Position numbers and translations under genes: made by a program
Part shown: one piece after another, positions 7,268 to 15,625 of the stretch
Numbering within the stretch: position 1 is the first letter of the stretch
Layout: every line of letters starts with the position of its first letter
Notes under the pieces: model-generated
The model's input: only the letters and a program-made list of their open reading frames with translations
What the model was told of the DNA's origin: nothing
Databases searched by the model: none
NCBI GenBank assembly: GCA_035529175.1
Contig: DATKXG010000277.1
Span: forward strand, 1 to 25,044
Origin: Sva-07 sp035529175
Lineage (GTDB): Bacteria > Actinomycetota > Acidimicrobiia > Acidimicrobiales > Ilumatobacteraceae
DNA length: 25,044 nucleotides
Reading direction: 5' to 3'

Positions 7268-9784
7268 ATGCTCGATCCCGACATCTCCACGGCCGACGCC
7301 ATCGGCCGACTCCAGGTCACGGAGAGCGATGCCAACGCCCTCGACCGGCGTCGGTTCCTGCAGCTCGTCGGACTCGGTGTCGGCGCCGGCGCGCTCGCCG
7401 GCCCGACCAGCTCGTTGCTCGACCTCTCGCTGCCGGGGCTCGACCCGTCGGCGTGGGCCGCGGGGCCGGCCGGCCCGAACGATGGTGTACTGATCGTCAT
7501 CGGCATGTTCGGCGGCAACGACGGGCTGAACACCGTGGTGCCGGTCAACGACCAGCTGTACTACGGCCAGCATCGGAACCTGGCGATCGCGCCGCAACAG
7601 ACCTTGCCGATCGATGCCGCAACCGGGCTGCACCCCGAGCTCACCGTGTTCAAGCAGTTCTGGGACGCCGGCCAGCTCGCGATCGTCGAAGGCGTCGGTT
7701 ACCCCGATCCGGATCTCAGCCATTTCAACTCGATGGCGAAGTGGATGGCGGGAAGCCCGACCGGGATCCCGACGTCGGGATGGCTCGGGCGCTGGCTCGA
7801 CGGCTACATCGGCGGTGGCAAGGACCTCTACGCGGCCGCCGAGATCGGCCAGTCGGTGCCGCTGCACCTGATCGGGCGAACCCAGCGCGGCACCGCGGTT
7901 CCCGCAGGGCGGCCGTCGTTCGGAGCATCCTCAGCAGCCAGCGACCGCAAGATCTACGACGGAGTGCGGCGTCTCGCCGCCGGCGACCCGTCGACCTGGC
8001 AGGGGCGGGTCGGCCAGGCGATGATCGACCAACTCGACCTCGCAGGCACGCTCGCACCGTTGATCCCCGACCGTGGTGCGATGTCCGACGTCTCGCTCGT
8101 CGCGGAGATGGAGGTGATGGCCCGCCTCGTCAACGCGAACCTCGGCCTGCGGGTACTCAGCGCGGGTTGGGGCGACTTCGACAGCCACGCCGGCCAGCCA
8201 AACCAACATCCCACCAGGATGCGTGAGCTCAACGCCGCCGTCGCCCGGTTCTTCCAGGTCCTCGCTCCGGCGTGGGCGAGCCGGGTGACGATCATGACGT
8301 TCTCCGAGTTCGGGCGTACCAGCTGGAGCAACGACGGCGCCGGCACGGACCACGGCACGAGTGCACCGCACTTCGTGCTCGGTGCGAACGTTCGAGGTGG
8401 CCGGTACGGCGAGCGCCCGTCGCTCGCCGGTCTTCGCCGATGGGACCGGATGCCGTTCCACGTCGACTTCCGCGACTACTACGGCAGCGTGATCGACGGC
8501 TGGCTCGGAGGCGGTGCGTCCGACGTGCTCGGCGGTCGAGCCGTGCAGAACCTTGCACTCTTCGCCCGAGCTCCAGGCGTTGCCGGTCCGCCACCGCCCT
8601 CGACTGCGCCCCCGCCCTCGACTGCACCCGCACCGACGCCGAGCCCCGGGACGACTGGCGCGCCGGCCACCAGCGGCCGCTTCGTGGCCCTGGCACCACA
8701 GCGGGTGTGTGACACGCGTGGTGGCCTCGGTGGTCGACTCGGGCCGATCGGGCCGGGGGAGACGCTGGCGGTGCAGATCGCCGGTGTCGGGGGCGTGCCG
8801 TCGAGCGGCGTGACCGCGGTGGCGATCAACGTGACCTCGGTCAACGCCACCGAGCCCGGCTTCTTCAGCGTGTTCCCGTCGAACGTCGCCGCGACCGGCA
8901 CGTCGAGCCTCAACCTGGTGCCGGGTCGTGCGGTTCCGAACATGGCGATCGTCGGTGTCGGCCCGGACGGCAGGATCGGTGTGTTCAACGCCGCCGGTCG
9001 CGCCGACTGCATCGTCGACGTGATGGGCTACGTCCGCTCGGAACCCGCCGCCGGCCTGCTCCCGCTGGTGCCGAGCCGCCTGCTCGACACCCGTACCGGT
9101 GTCGGGGCCCCGCTGGCTCGGCGACGTGGGAGCCAACGCCTCGACCTACCCGTCGCCGGCCGCGGGGGTGTGCCGGCGAGCGGCGTCGACGCAGTCGTGC
9201 TCAACGTCGCGGCGCTGCGGCCGACCGAGACGGGTTTCCTCACGGTGTGGCCCAGCGGCCTCGGTCTGCCCGACGTGTCGAACCTCAACTACGACCCGGG
9301 CCGCAACGTGCCCAACCTCGTGGTCTGCAAGCTCGGCGCCGACGGTGCCGTCAGCCTGCTCGCGAACACCGGTGAGCTCGACCTGATCGCAGACGTCGTC
9401 GGCTGCTTCACGGCCGACGGGGCGAACGTGGTCCCCGTGGCCCCGGCCAGACTGCTCGACACGCGACACGGCATCGGCGCCCGCCAGGGTGTGGTCGGAG
9501 CCGCCGGTGAAGTCGACCTCGCCGTCACCGGTGTGGGCGGCGTCGATCCTGGCGCCTCCGCCGTGATCCTGAACGTCACCGCGACCGGTGCTGCCGAGGA
9601 GACGTTCGTGACGGTGTACCCCGACGGGGTGGGTCGCCCCGACGCGTCGAGCCTCAACGTCGCGCGCGGGGGGACCATCGCGAACCTGGTCATCGCCAAG
9701 GTCGGCGCCAACGGCCGTGTCCGGCTGTACAACGACGCCGGCGGCGTTCATCTGCTGGCCGATGTGACCGGCTACTTCCTCTGA
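7268..9784 (+). CDS. DUF1501 protein with Tat signal and triple C-terminal repeat
   Basis: 838 residues. A twin-arginine motif (D26-R-R-R-F-L-Q32) precedes a Gly/Ala hydrophobic stretch and an AWA site near 62-64, so export by Tat is likely. The DUF1501 domain (about 70-435), related to the alkaline phosphatase/sulfatase superfamily, has GGNDGLN (82-88), GDFDSHAGQ, FSEFGRT (345-351) and GTDHG (359-363). A Pro/Ser/Thr linker (about 440-470) leads to three related repeats at about 472-595, 596-718 and 719-838, each with an [LC][LC]DTR start, a VxxxxLNV[TA] core strand and a G[YC][FV] end. Such repeats occur in other Acidimicrobiia surface proteins as I recall, but I know of no function. The frame remains open far upstream, but the ATG at 7268 sits 2 bases after the DUF1800 stop and gives the Tat signal. 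Confidence 0.88.
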   Translation: MLDPDISTADAIGRLQVTESDANALDRRRFLQLVGLGVGAGALAGPTSSLLDLSLPGLDPSAWAAGPAGPNDGVLIVIGMFGGNDGLNTVVPVNDQLYYGQHRNLAIAPQQTLPIDAATGLHPELTVFKQFWDAGQLAIVEGVGYPDPDLSHFNSMAKWMAGSPTGIPTSGWLGRWLDGYIGGGKDLYAAAEIGQSVPLHLIGRTQRGTAVPAGRPSFGASSAASDRKIYDGVRRLAAGDPSTWQGRVGQAMIDQLDLAGTLAPLIPDRGAMSDVSLVAEMEVMARLVNANLGLRVLSAGWGDFDSHAGQPNQHPTRMRELNAAVARFFQVLAPAWASRVTIMTFSEFGRTSWSNDGAGTDHGTSAPHFVLGANVRGGRYGERPSLAGLRRWDRMPFHVDFRDYYGSVIDGWLGGGASDVLGGRAVQNLALFARAPGVAGPPPPSTAPPPSTAPAPTPSPGTTGAPATSGRFVALAPQRVCDTRGGLGGRLGPIGPGETLAVQIAGVGGVPSSGVTAVAINVTSVNATEPGFFSVFPSNVAATGTSSLNLVPGRAVPNMAIVGVGPDGRIGVFNAAGRADCIVDVMGYVRSEPAAGLLPLVPSRLLDTRTGVGAPLARRRGSQRLDLPVAGRGGVPASGVDAVVLNVAALRPTETGFLTVWPSGLGLPDVSNLNYDPGRNVPNLVVCKLGADGAVSLLANTGELDLIADVVGCFTADGANVVPVAPARLLDTRHGIGARQGVVGAAGEVDLAVTGVGGVDPGASAVILNVTATGAAEETFVTVYPDGVGRPDASSLNVARGGTIANLVIAKVGANGRVRLYNDAGGVHLLADVTGYFL

Positions 9785-9802
9785 GCGGTCGGCTCGCGCC
9801 GA

Positions 9803-9808
9803 TAGGTT
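9803..9808 (+). promoter_or_regulatory. -10 box of the 359-aa gene (leaderless)
   Basis: TAGGTT ends 7 bases before ATG 9816, with no Shine-Dalgarno sequence between. It lies in the 31-base gap after the DUF1501 gene, so the following gene can be expressed separately. Confidence 0.55.
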
Positions 9809-9815
9809 CGCCTCG

Positions 9816-10895
9816 ATGAACGAGCGCCCGGCCGACGCCCGCCACGAGAGCCCAGCGACCGACGACCGGCGCAGCCGGCTGCTCGGGATCAAGCTGCGCG
9901 CCCTCGTCGTCGAGCACCACGGTCGCCAGCGCGGTAGCGAGGTCGTCAGCGAACCCGAGGGGTTCCCGTCGGGCGCCGCGCTCGTCGACGACACCGCCGC
10001 GTGGGTGCTGGTCGACGGTTCGGCCGCGAGGTCGCTCGGGCCGGCGCTCGCCTGGGCGATCCGCCACGACGCAACCTCGCTGCACCTGGTCGTCGAGCAC
10101 GACACCGGGCAGCTCGCGCGTCGGGCGCAGCGGCTCGCCTTTCCGGTCACCGTGTGGTATCCCGAGGACCGCACGTTGTTGCCCGTCGTGGCCGAACCGC
10201 TCGCAGCGTCCGCCGCCGCCAGTCCCGAGCATCTTGCGTTTGCGGCCGTGATCGAGGCAGCGGGGGCCAGCGTCAACGTCGAGCACGGCATCGTGGCCGG
10301 CGAGGTGCGCGGGCTCGAGGTGTGCCGCGTCGTCGACACCCCGACGGTCGGCCACTTCGCGGAGTTGGGCGACTTCGACGCACCGGCATCGCCAGGGTCG
10401 ACACCGAGCGCCGGCGTCCTGCTCGAAGTCGGCGTCGGCGCAAACGATCGGGAGGCGTTCCGGATGTTGCATGGCGACATCCCGACCGTCGAGGCGCTGG
10501 CGACCGTCGTCGAGTCGGTGCTCGCCTACCGCTGCGCGGACGCGATCCAGCACCCGTTGAACCGGCTGGGTCAGGAGCGCTACCTCCGTTGGCAGCTCGA
10601 GCAGGATCCGTCGCTCGTCGGGATGACCATGGTCACCGCGCACGAGCCGCCCCAACCCCGGCCCAACCTCAAAGATCCGATCCCTTGCGTCGCTCGCGCC
10701 CTCGATTCGGCCGGCCAGGAGTACGCGCTGGTGTGTTCGGTCGGCGTCGACGTCGACCTGGTCGGCTTCGTGGCCGACGTCCAGTCGACGTCCGCCGCTG
10801 CCGTCATCGTCGTACTGCGCGAGCGCGACGCGATCCCGCTCACCCTCGAACTTCTGGCACTGCTCGACACCCGGGTCGACATCCGCACCGTGTAA
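9816..10895 (+). CDS. Unrecognised protein between the DUF1501 gene and prfA
   Basis: 359 residues, no family recognised. There is no signal peptide and no membrane segment; the N-terminal 25 residues are charged. Alternating hydrophobic strands (AAWVLVDG, SLHLVVEHD, FPVTVWYPED, GVLLEVGVG, AAVIVVLRERD) and intervening helices suggest one or two alpha/beta domains. A middle segment has VEHGIVAGEVRGLEVCRVVD, and a helix-rich stretch (about 205-270) contains GDIPTVEALATVVESVLAYR and HPLNRLGQERYLRWQL. Codon use matches the neighbours, so recent transfer is not indicated. Its own -10 box and position before prfA suggest a cytosolic protein, but nothing shows its reaction. Confidence 0.8.
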   Translation: MNERPADARHESPATDDRRSRLLGIKLRALVVEHHGRQRGSEVVSEPEGFPSGAALVDDTAAWVLVDGSAARSLGPALAWAIRHDATSLHLVVEHDTGQLARRAQRLAFPVTVWYPEDRTLLPVVAEPLAASAAASPEHLAFAAVIEAAGASVNVEHGIVAGEVRGLEVCRVVDTPTVGHFAELGDFDAPASPGSTPSAGVLLEVGVGANDREAFRMLHGDIPTVEALATVVESVLAYRCADAIQHPLNRLGQERYLRWQLEQDPSLVGMTMVTAHEPPQPRPNLKDPIPCVARALDSAGQEYALVCSVGVDVDLVGFVADVQSTSAAAVIVVLRERDAIPLTLELLALLDTRVDIRTV

Positions 10896-10930
10896 CGCCT
10901 GGCGCCGGGGCGGCGTCCTGACCGTGCCAG

Positions 10931-10936
10931 TAGCCT
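10931..10936 (+). promoter_or_regulatory. -10 box of prfA (near-leaderless)
   Basis: TAGCCT ends 9 bases before ATG 10946 and only 3 bases before an in-frame GTG at 10940. A start site 6-7 bases after the hexamer would fall downstream of that GTG, which supports ATG 10946 as the true start. Confidence 0.55.
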
Positions 10937-10945
10937 CGGGTGGCC

Positions 10946-12010
10946 ATGCTCGAACGCCTCCGCCACGTCGTCGACGAGTACGAGACCATCGAACGGCAGT
11001 TGGCCGATCCCGAAGTCCTGGCCGATTCCGACGAACTGCGTCGGCTGTCCAAGCGGTACAACGAACTCGGTCCCGTCGTCGACGCCTACCGCCGACGCGA
11101 GGCGCGACGAGCCGACGCCGACGCAGCCCGCGAGATGCTGGCCGGTGCGTCCGGTGCGGAGCGTGAGATGCTCGTCGCCGAGATCGACGGCGCCACCGCC
11201 GAGGCGGCAGCGATCGAGGACGAACTGCGTGAGCTGATGCTGCCGGCCGATCCGCACGACGGCAAGAACGTGATCATGGAGATCCGCGGCGCCGAAGGCG
11301 GCGAAGAGGCGAACCTGTTCGCACGCGACCTCTACGAGATGTACCTCGCCTACGCGGCATCACAGCGCTGGAAGGTCGAGACGCTCTCGTCGTCGCCGAG
11401 CGACATGGGGGGACTCAACGAGGTGACCTTCGAGGTGCGCGGCGCAACGGTGTGGCGAAATCTGAAGTTCGAGGGTGGCCCGCACCGGGTGCAGCGTGTG
11501 CCCGCGACCGAGAGTCAGGGGCGGATCCACACGTCGTCGGCGACGGTGACGGTGTTGCCCGAAGTCGACGAGATCGACGTCCAGATCGACGAGCGCGACC
11601 TCGACATCGACGTCTTCCGAGCAAGCGGTCCGGGTGGCCAGAGCGTCAACACGACCGACTCCGCGGTCCGTATCACCCATCGACCCACCGGCGTCGTGGT
11701 CTCGATGCAGGACGAGCGGTCGCAGCTGCAGAACAAGGCGAGGGCGATGCTGGTGCTGCGAGCGCGCTTGTTCGAGTTGGCGGAACACGAGCGCAGCGCC
11801 GAGCTGTCGGCCGAGCGGCGCTCGCAGGTCGGCGGCGGCGGTCGCAGCGAGAAGGTCCGCACCTACAACTTCAAGGAGAACCGGGTCACGGATCATCGCA
11901 TCGGCTTCACCGTGTACCGGCTGTCGGCCATCCTCGGAGGCGACCTCCAGGTGGTGATCGACGCACTCCAGGCCGACGAGCGGGCTCGCCTCCTCGCGGA
12001 GGGCGAATGA
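10946..12010 (+). CDS. prfA: Peptide chain release factor 1
   Basis: 354 residues, standard RF1 length. It releases finished polypeptides at UAA and UAG. The codon-recognition tripeptide is P186-A-T188 (in RVPATESQGR), which marks RF1 rather than RF2. The catalytic GGQ is at 230-232 (SGPGGQSVNTTDSAVRITH). Its glutamine is the substrate of PrmC, whose gene overlaps the 3' end by 4 bases (ATGA). The prfA-prmC pair is conserved through actinobacteria, and the overlap suggests translational coupling of the factor with its modifying enzyme. Confidence 0.97.
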   Translation: MLERLRHVVDEYETIERQLADPEVLADSDELRRLSKRYNELGPVVDAYRRREARRADADAAREMLAGASGAEREMLVAEIDGATAEAAAIEDELRELMLPADPHDGKNVIMEIRGAEGGEEANLFARDLYEMYLAYAASQRWKVETLSSSPSDMGGLNEVTFEVRGATVWRNLKFEGGPHRVQRVPATESQGRIHTSSATVTVLPEVDEIDVQIDERDLDIDVFRASGPGGQSVNTTDSAVRITHRPTGVVVSMQDERSQLQNKARAMLVLRARLFELAEHERSAELSAERRSQVGGGGRSEKVRTYNFKENRVTDHRIGFTVYRLSAILGGDLQVVIDALQADERARLLAEGE

Positions 12011-12888
12011 ACGCCGATCGACCCGACGACACCGTCACGTGGAGGCAGCTGTGGGCCGAGACTGCCGACGCGGTCGGTGACCGGAACCAGGCCCGGTGGC
12101 TGTGCGAGGTGGCCTCGGCCAGCGTCGACGGCGACGAGTTCCTTGCCCGGCTCGACGAGCCCGCCACCGAGCGGATGGTGTCGCATCTCGACACGATGGT
12201 GGCGCGCTACCGGACCGGCGAGCCCCTCCAGTACGTGCTGGGGGAGTGGAGTTTCCGGCACATCACGCTCAGCGTCGATCGTCGTGTCCTGATCCCGCGA
12301 CCGGAGACCGAACTGGTCGCCGAGATCGCGATCGAACTCGCGGCGCAGTGCGAGCCGACCCGCACCGTCGCCGACCTCGGCACGGGATCCGGAGCGATCG
12401 GACTGTCGATGGCGTACGAACTGCCCCGCCAGGGCACCGAGGTGTGGATCACCGACGCCAGCGTCGACGCGATCGACGTCGCACGGGCCAACCTGGCCGG
12501 CATCGGTCCGGCAGCGGCGAACGTGAGAGTCGCGCACGGCTCGTGGTTCGAGGCACTGCCGCACGGTGTGCAGTTCGACGTGATCGTGTCGAACCCGCCA
12601 TATGTCGCCGTCGGTTCCCCCGATCTCGACGCCGCCGTCGGCGAGTGGGAACCGGCGAGCGCGCTGTTTGCCGGCGCCGATGGCCTGGAAGAGATCCGGG
12701 TCCTGGCCGCCGGGGCACCCCATCGGCTGCGACCCGGTGGCGCGCTGGTGCTTGAGATCGGTGCCGACCAGGGCCCTGCCGTCGACGACGTGCTGCGCCG
12801 GGCCGGCCTCGTCGACGTGGAGGTCTGCAAGGACCTCAGCGAACGCGACCGTGTTGCGATCGCCCGGCGCCCGGCGCGTCAGGCGTGA
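12007..12888 (+). CDS. prmC: Release factor glutamine methyltransferase
   Basis: 293 residues. It uses S-adenosylmethionine to methylate the GGQ glutamine of release factors. An N-terminal helical recognition domain (about 10-100, with RYRTGEPLQYVLGEWSF) is followed by a class I methyltransferase fold: RPETELV, the SAM loop D123-LGTGSG129 and the N196-PPY199 motif that binds the amide side chain. ATG 12007 lies in the ATGA overlap with prfA. The stop is only 3 bases from the stop of the convergent TerB-like gene, so no terminator fits between the reading frames. Confidence 0.95.
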   Translation: MNADRPDDTVTWRQLWAETADAVGDRNQARWLCEVASASVDGDEFLARLDEPATERMVSHLDTMVARYRTGEPLQYVLGEWSFRHITLSVDRRVLIPRPETELVAEIAIELAAQCEPTRTVADLGTGSGAIGLSMAYELPRQGTEVWITDASVDAIDVARANLAGIGPAAANVRVAHGSWFEALPHGVQFDVIVSNPPYVAVGSPDLDAAVGEWEPASALFAGADGLEEIRVLAAGAPHRLRPGGALVLEIGADQGPAVDDVLRRAGLVDVEVCKDLSERDRVAIARRPARQA

Positions 12889-12891
12889 ACC

Positions 12892-13287
12892 TCAGCTGAA
12901 GCGGACCGCGACCTCGGCGAGGATCGTGCCTTCCTCGGGCGTGACGCCGTGGTCGACGTCGGCGATGTCGCGCGCAGCGGAGAACAGCGCCGATCGCAGC
13001 ACCCGGCTGCTGATCCGGTCGTCGATCGAGTCGAGGAACGTCCCGACGGCATCGCGTTCGATGGCGTGGCGGGCCTCCTCGATCGCCGGGCGGATGTATT
13101 GCTCGAACGTCGCGCCCTCCTCTCGCCAGTCGGTGCTGATCTCGCGCAGGAGTTCGATCTCCTCGTCGCTGATGTTGTGGTCCGACAGCATCACGAGCGC
13201 CAGCAGCTCGAGCGCTGCCTGGTGTTCGAGGTCGGCAGTGGCATGCACGGCAACGCCGCGGTAGAGGTCTTCGAGTCGTCGGCTCAC
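12892..13287 (-). CDS. Small TerB-like helical protein
   Basis: 131 residues, cytosolic, with no signal peptide or membrane segment. Two related helical pieces, LELLALVMLSDHNISDEEIELLREI and ALFSAARDIADVDHGVTPEEGTIL, carry the D-x(4-6)-EE spacing of the TerB/tellurite-resistance-like fold, which binds metal in some members. The family assignment rests on this pattern alone and is moderate. GTG at 13285-13287 has AAGGA upstream and overlaps the TGA of the peptidase gene (GTGA), so it is the second gene of a minus-strand operon. No other ter genes are present, so a tellurite role should not be assumed. Confidence 0.7.
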   Translation of the reverse strand: MSRRLEDLYRGVAVHATADLEHQAALELLALVMLSDHNISDEEIELLREISTDWREEGATFEQYIRPAIEEARHAIERDAVGTFLDSIDDRISSRVLRSALFSAARDIADVDHGVTPEEGTILAEVAVRFS

Positions 13288-15473
13288 GAGGGGTCCTTCG
13301 AAATGGTGGAGGGGTTGGTGTCGGAGTGTGTGGTGGTGGTGGTGGTGGAGGAGGAAAGTGATCGGCGGAGGAAGTCGAGTTGGTGCAGCAGCAGGTTCTC
13401 GGCGATCTCTTCCTGGGGGGTCATGTGGGTGACGCCGGCGAGCGGCAACACTTCGTGCGGGCGTCCGGCGGCGAGGAGAGCGGCCGAGAGCTGCAGCGTG
13501 TGGGCGGCCACCACGTTGTCGTCGGCGAGTCCGTGGATGAGCAGGAGCGGACGGCTGAGGTCGGCAGCGAGCGGCAGCAGCGAATTGGCGTCGTAGCGCT
13601 CCGGATGATCGTTGGGGTTGCCGAGGTACCGCTCGGTGTAGTGCGTGTCGTAGAGCCGCCACTCGGTGACCGGCGCCCCGGCGATCGCGGCGTGGAAGAC
13701 ATCGGGCCGGCACATCACTGCGAGCGCCGCGAGGTATCCGCCGAAGCTCCAACCACGGATCGCAACGCGGTCGAGATCGAGCCCGGGCACCTGTTCGGCC
13801 ACGGCATGCAACGCGTCGACCTGGTCGTCGAGCGTCGGCCCGGCGAGGTCGCCGTGCACGGCGCGTTCCCACTCGCTGCCACGACCGGGCGTGCCGCGGC
13901 CGTCGGTGACGATGACGGCGAACCCCTGGTCGGCGAACCATTGCGAGGTGAGGTGGGCGTTGTGGGCTTGCGTGACGCGCAGGGCGTGCGGGCCGCCGTA
14001 CGGGTCGAGCAGGACCGGCAAGGGTGGTCCGTCCTCGCCTCCGTCGAAATCGTGAGGGAGCAGCACGGCGACCGACAGCTCGCGATCGCCCACCGTCAGC
14101 AGGCGCACGTGCGGCGTCAGCAACGGCGTCTCGGCGTATGACGCGATCTCGTGGTTCTGGTCCGGAGCGTGCACGACCGTTGCGGTCCCCGGCCGGTCGA
14201 GGGTGGCCGACCGGATGACGGTGGTCGAGCCACCGACGGCGGCGCCGTGGACGCCGGATTCGGTCGTGATCGCTCGCACGCCGTCGTCGGTCCACTGCCA
14301 CACGTGGAGCTGTGTTGCGTCGTCGACGGGGTTGGCGCAGAACGTGACGACCGGTGCCGATTCATCGCCACCTGCTGACACGACGGCTCGCACCTGGAGC
14401 TCCGTCGGCGTGACCGGTTCGTCACCGACGAGGAGACGTCGCACACCGTCGCGATCCGCGGTGGTGACCACTCGGCCGTCGGCGAGTCGTGCGGGGGTCC
14501 CGGGCACGAGTTCGACCCACGCGTCGTCGTAGTCGTGCCACAGCACGGTCGTCTCGCCGCGAGTGGGCCCGCCGGCCGTGTCGACCTGCAGCACCATCGA
14601 ACCCTGCTGATCGCGTGACTGCACGAGCAAGGTCAGCCCCGCGTCGGTCCAGTCGACCGCGGCGAGGTACGGAAAGTACTCGCGGTCCCAGTCGACTGCC
14701 GTCCTCGAGCCGTCGAGGCCGAGCAGGTGCAACGTCACATCGGGATTCGCAGTACCCGCGGCAGGGTACCGGATCGTCCGGGCCGCCTCGGATGGTTGCG
14801 CGGGGTCGGCGATCACCCACTGTTCGACGGCTTCGTCATCGACGCGGCAGGCGGCGATCGTGGTGCCGTCGGGGCTCCACCAGTAGCCACGGAAGCGCCC
14901 CATTTCTTCTGCCGCGATGAAATCGGCGCTGCCCCACGAGACCGTGTCGGCTTCGGAACCGTCGGCGCCCGCGAGCGCCCGTGACCTGCCGTCGAGCTCG
15001 CCGACGCGAAGGCTCGCTGCGCTGACATACGCGACGCGTCGGGCCGTCGGATCCGGTCGTGGGTCGAACACCGGCCCGTCCACCATGAGTTCGCGCGCCT
15101 GGCCGGAGAGCAGCCCGCCGGCGAAGAGCCGTCCGGCCAGCGCGAAGGCGACCACGGTCACTGCACGGTCGGTCGCGTACGACGTGATCCCTCCGGCGCC
15201 CTCCCGGGCGCGTTCGCGCCGGGCCCGTTCCGCCGCGGGCAGGTCGGCGGTGGTGTCGTCGTCGGGTGCAGCGAGCAGCGCGCGCGGGTCGGCGACCAGA
15301 CGTTCGGTGCCCGAGTCGACGTCGAGCACCCACAGTGCGTTCACCGGGTCGCTGCCGCCGGCGCTGCGCAGGAACACGACACGCTTGCCGTCGGGCGAGA
15401 CCGCGACGTTGCGCGGCTCGCCGAGGGTGAAGCGCTGCGTCCGCGCGTGCTGACGGGGGAAGGTGTCGGTCAC
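13284..15473 (-). CDS. Prolyl oligopeptidase-family (S9B, DPP-IV-like) serine peptidase
   Basis: 729 residues. An N-terminal beta-propeller (about 20-480; NVAVSPDGKRVVFLRS, YWWSPDGTTIAACRVDD) contains E189-E190 in AAEEMGRFRGYWW, matching the double glutamate that holds the substrate N-terminus in DPP-IV. The C-terminal alpha/beta-hydrolase has S576 in GWSFGGY, aspartates 651/652 in HGLADDNV, and H683 in GVTHM. The likely activity is removal of dipeptides from peptide N-termini. No signal peptide is seen, so it is probably cytosolic. The start is GTG 15473, six bases after a TACAGT box; a GTG two codons earlier abuts the box. The last 20 residues are a Ser/Thr tail encoded by a GGT-type repeat. 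The stop overlaps the TerB-like gene. Confidence 0.92.
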   Translation of the reverse strand: MTDTFPRQHARTQRFTLGEPRNVAVSPDGKRVVFLRSAGGSDPVNALWVLDVDSGTERLVADPRALLAAPDDDTTADLPAAERARRERAREGAGGITSYATDRAVTVVAFALAGRLFAGGLLSGQARELMVDGPVFDPRPDPTARRVAYVSAASLRVGELDGRSRALAGADGSEADTVSWGSADFIAAEEMGRFRGYWWSPDGTTIAACRVDDEAVEQWVIADPAQPSEAARTIRYPAAGTANPDVTLHLLGLDGSRTAVDWDREYFPYLAAVDWTDAGLTLLVQSRDQQGSMVLQVDTAGGPTRGETTVLWHDYDDAWVELVPGTPARLADGRVVTTADRDGVRRLLVGDEPVTPTELQVRAVVSAGGDESAPVVTFCANPVDDATQLHVWQWTDDGVRAITTESGVHGAAVGGSTTVIRSATLDRPGTATVVHAPDQNHEIASYAETPLLTPHVRLLTVGDRELSVAVLLPHDFDGGEDGPPLPVLLDPYGGPHALRVTQAHNAHLTSQWFADQGFAVIVTDGRGTPGRGSEWERAVHGDLAGPTLDDQVDALHAVAEQVPGLDLDRVAIRGWSFGGYLAALAVMCRPDVFHAAIAGAPVTEWRLYDTHYTERYLGNPNDHPERYDANSLLPLAADLSRPLLLIHGLADDNVVAAHTLQLSAALLAAGRPHEVLPLAGVTHMTPQEEIAENLLLHQLDFLRRSLSSSTTTTTTHSDTNPSTISKDPS
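13331..13348. repeat. (TGG)6 trinucleotide repeat
   Basis: Six TGG units on the plus strand encode six threonines in the C-terminal tail of the minus-strand peptidase. Changes in unit number keep the frame. Confidence 0.9.
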
Positions 15474-15479
15474 GACCAC

Positions 15480-15485
15480 ACTGTA
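15480..15485 (-). promoter_or_regulatory. -10 box of the peptidase gene (leaderless)
   Basis: On the minus strand TACAGT ends 6 bases before the GTG at 15473. There is no ribosome-binding site, which fits a leaderless transcript. The gap up to the nucleoside hydrolase stop (15626) otherwise holds only the palindrome at 15603-15619. Confidence 0.55.
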
Positions 15486-15602
15486 GGAAACTCGCTCGGC
15501 TCGGGTGTCATGGCTTGACGAGGATCTTGGCGTGCGCCTCGGGGTTGCCAGTTGGTCATGACCGCGGCCTGCATCGGCCGGCAGTACCCGCCCCCAGTTC
15601 TT

Positions 15603-15619
15603 CGTTTGCGTCGCAAACG
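15603..15619. repeat. Palindrome CGTTTGCG-T-CGCAAACG
   Basis: Perfect 8-bp arms around one base, 6 bases beyond the stop of the minus-strand nucleoside hydrolase gene and about 120 bases upstream of the peptidase -10 box. It shares CGTTTGCG with the 311-362 repeat. No T-run follows. A one-base loop is poor as an RNA hairpin, so a DNA-binding site is a fair alternative. Confidence 0.65.
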
Positions 15620-15625
15620 GACGTG

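Noticed and set aside
13303..13350. Run of six histidines in a minus-strand frame over the TGG repeat
   Set aside because: It is a shifted-frame reading of the repeat that codes for threonines in the peptidase tail; the real TerB-like start is downstream at 13287.
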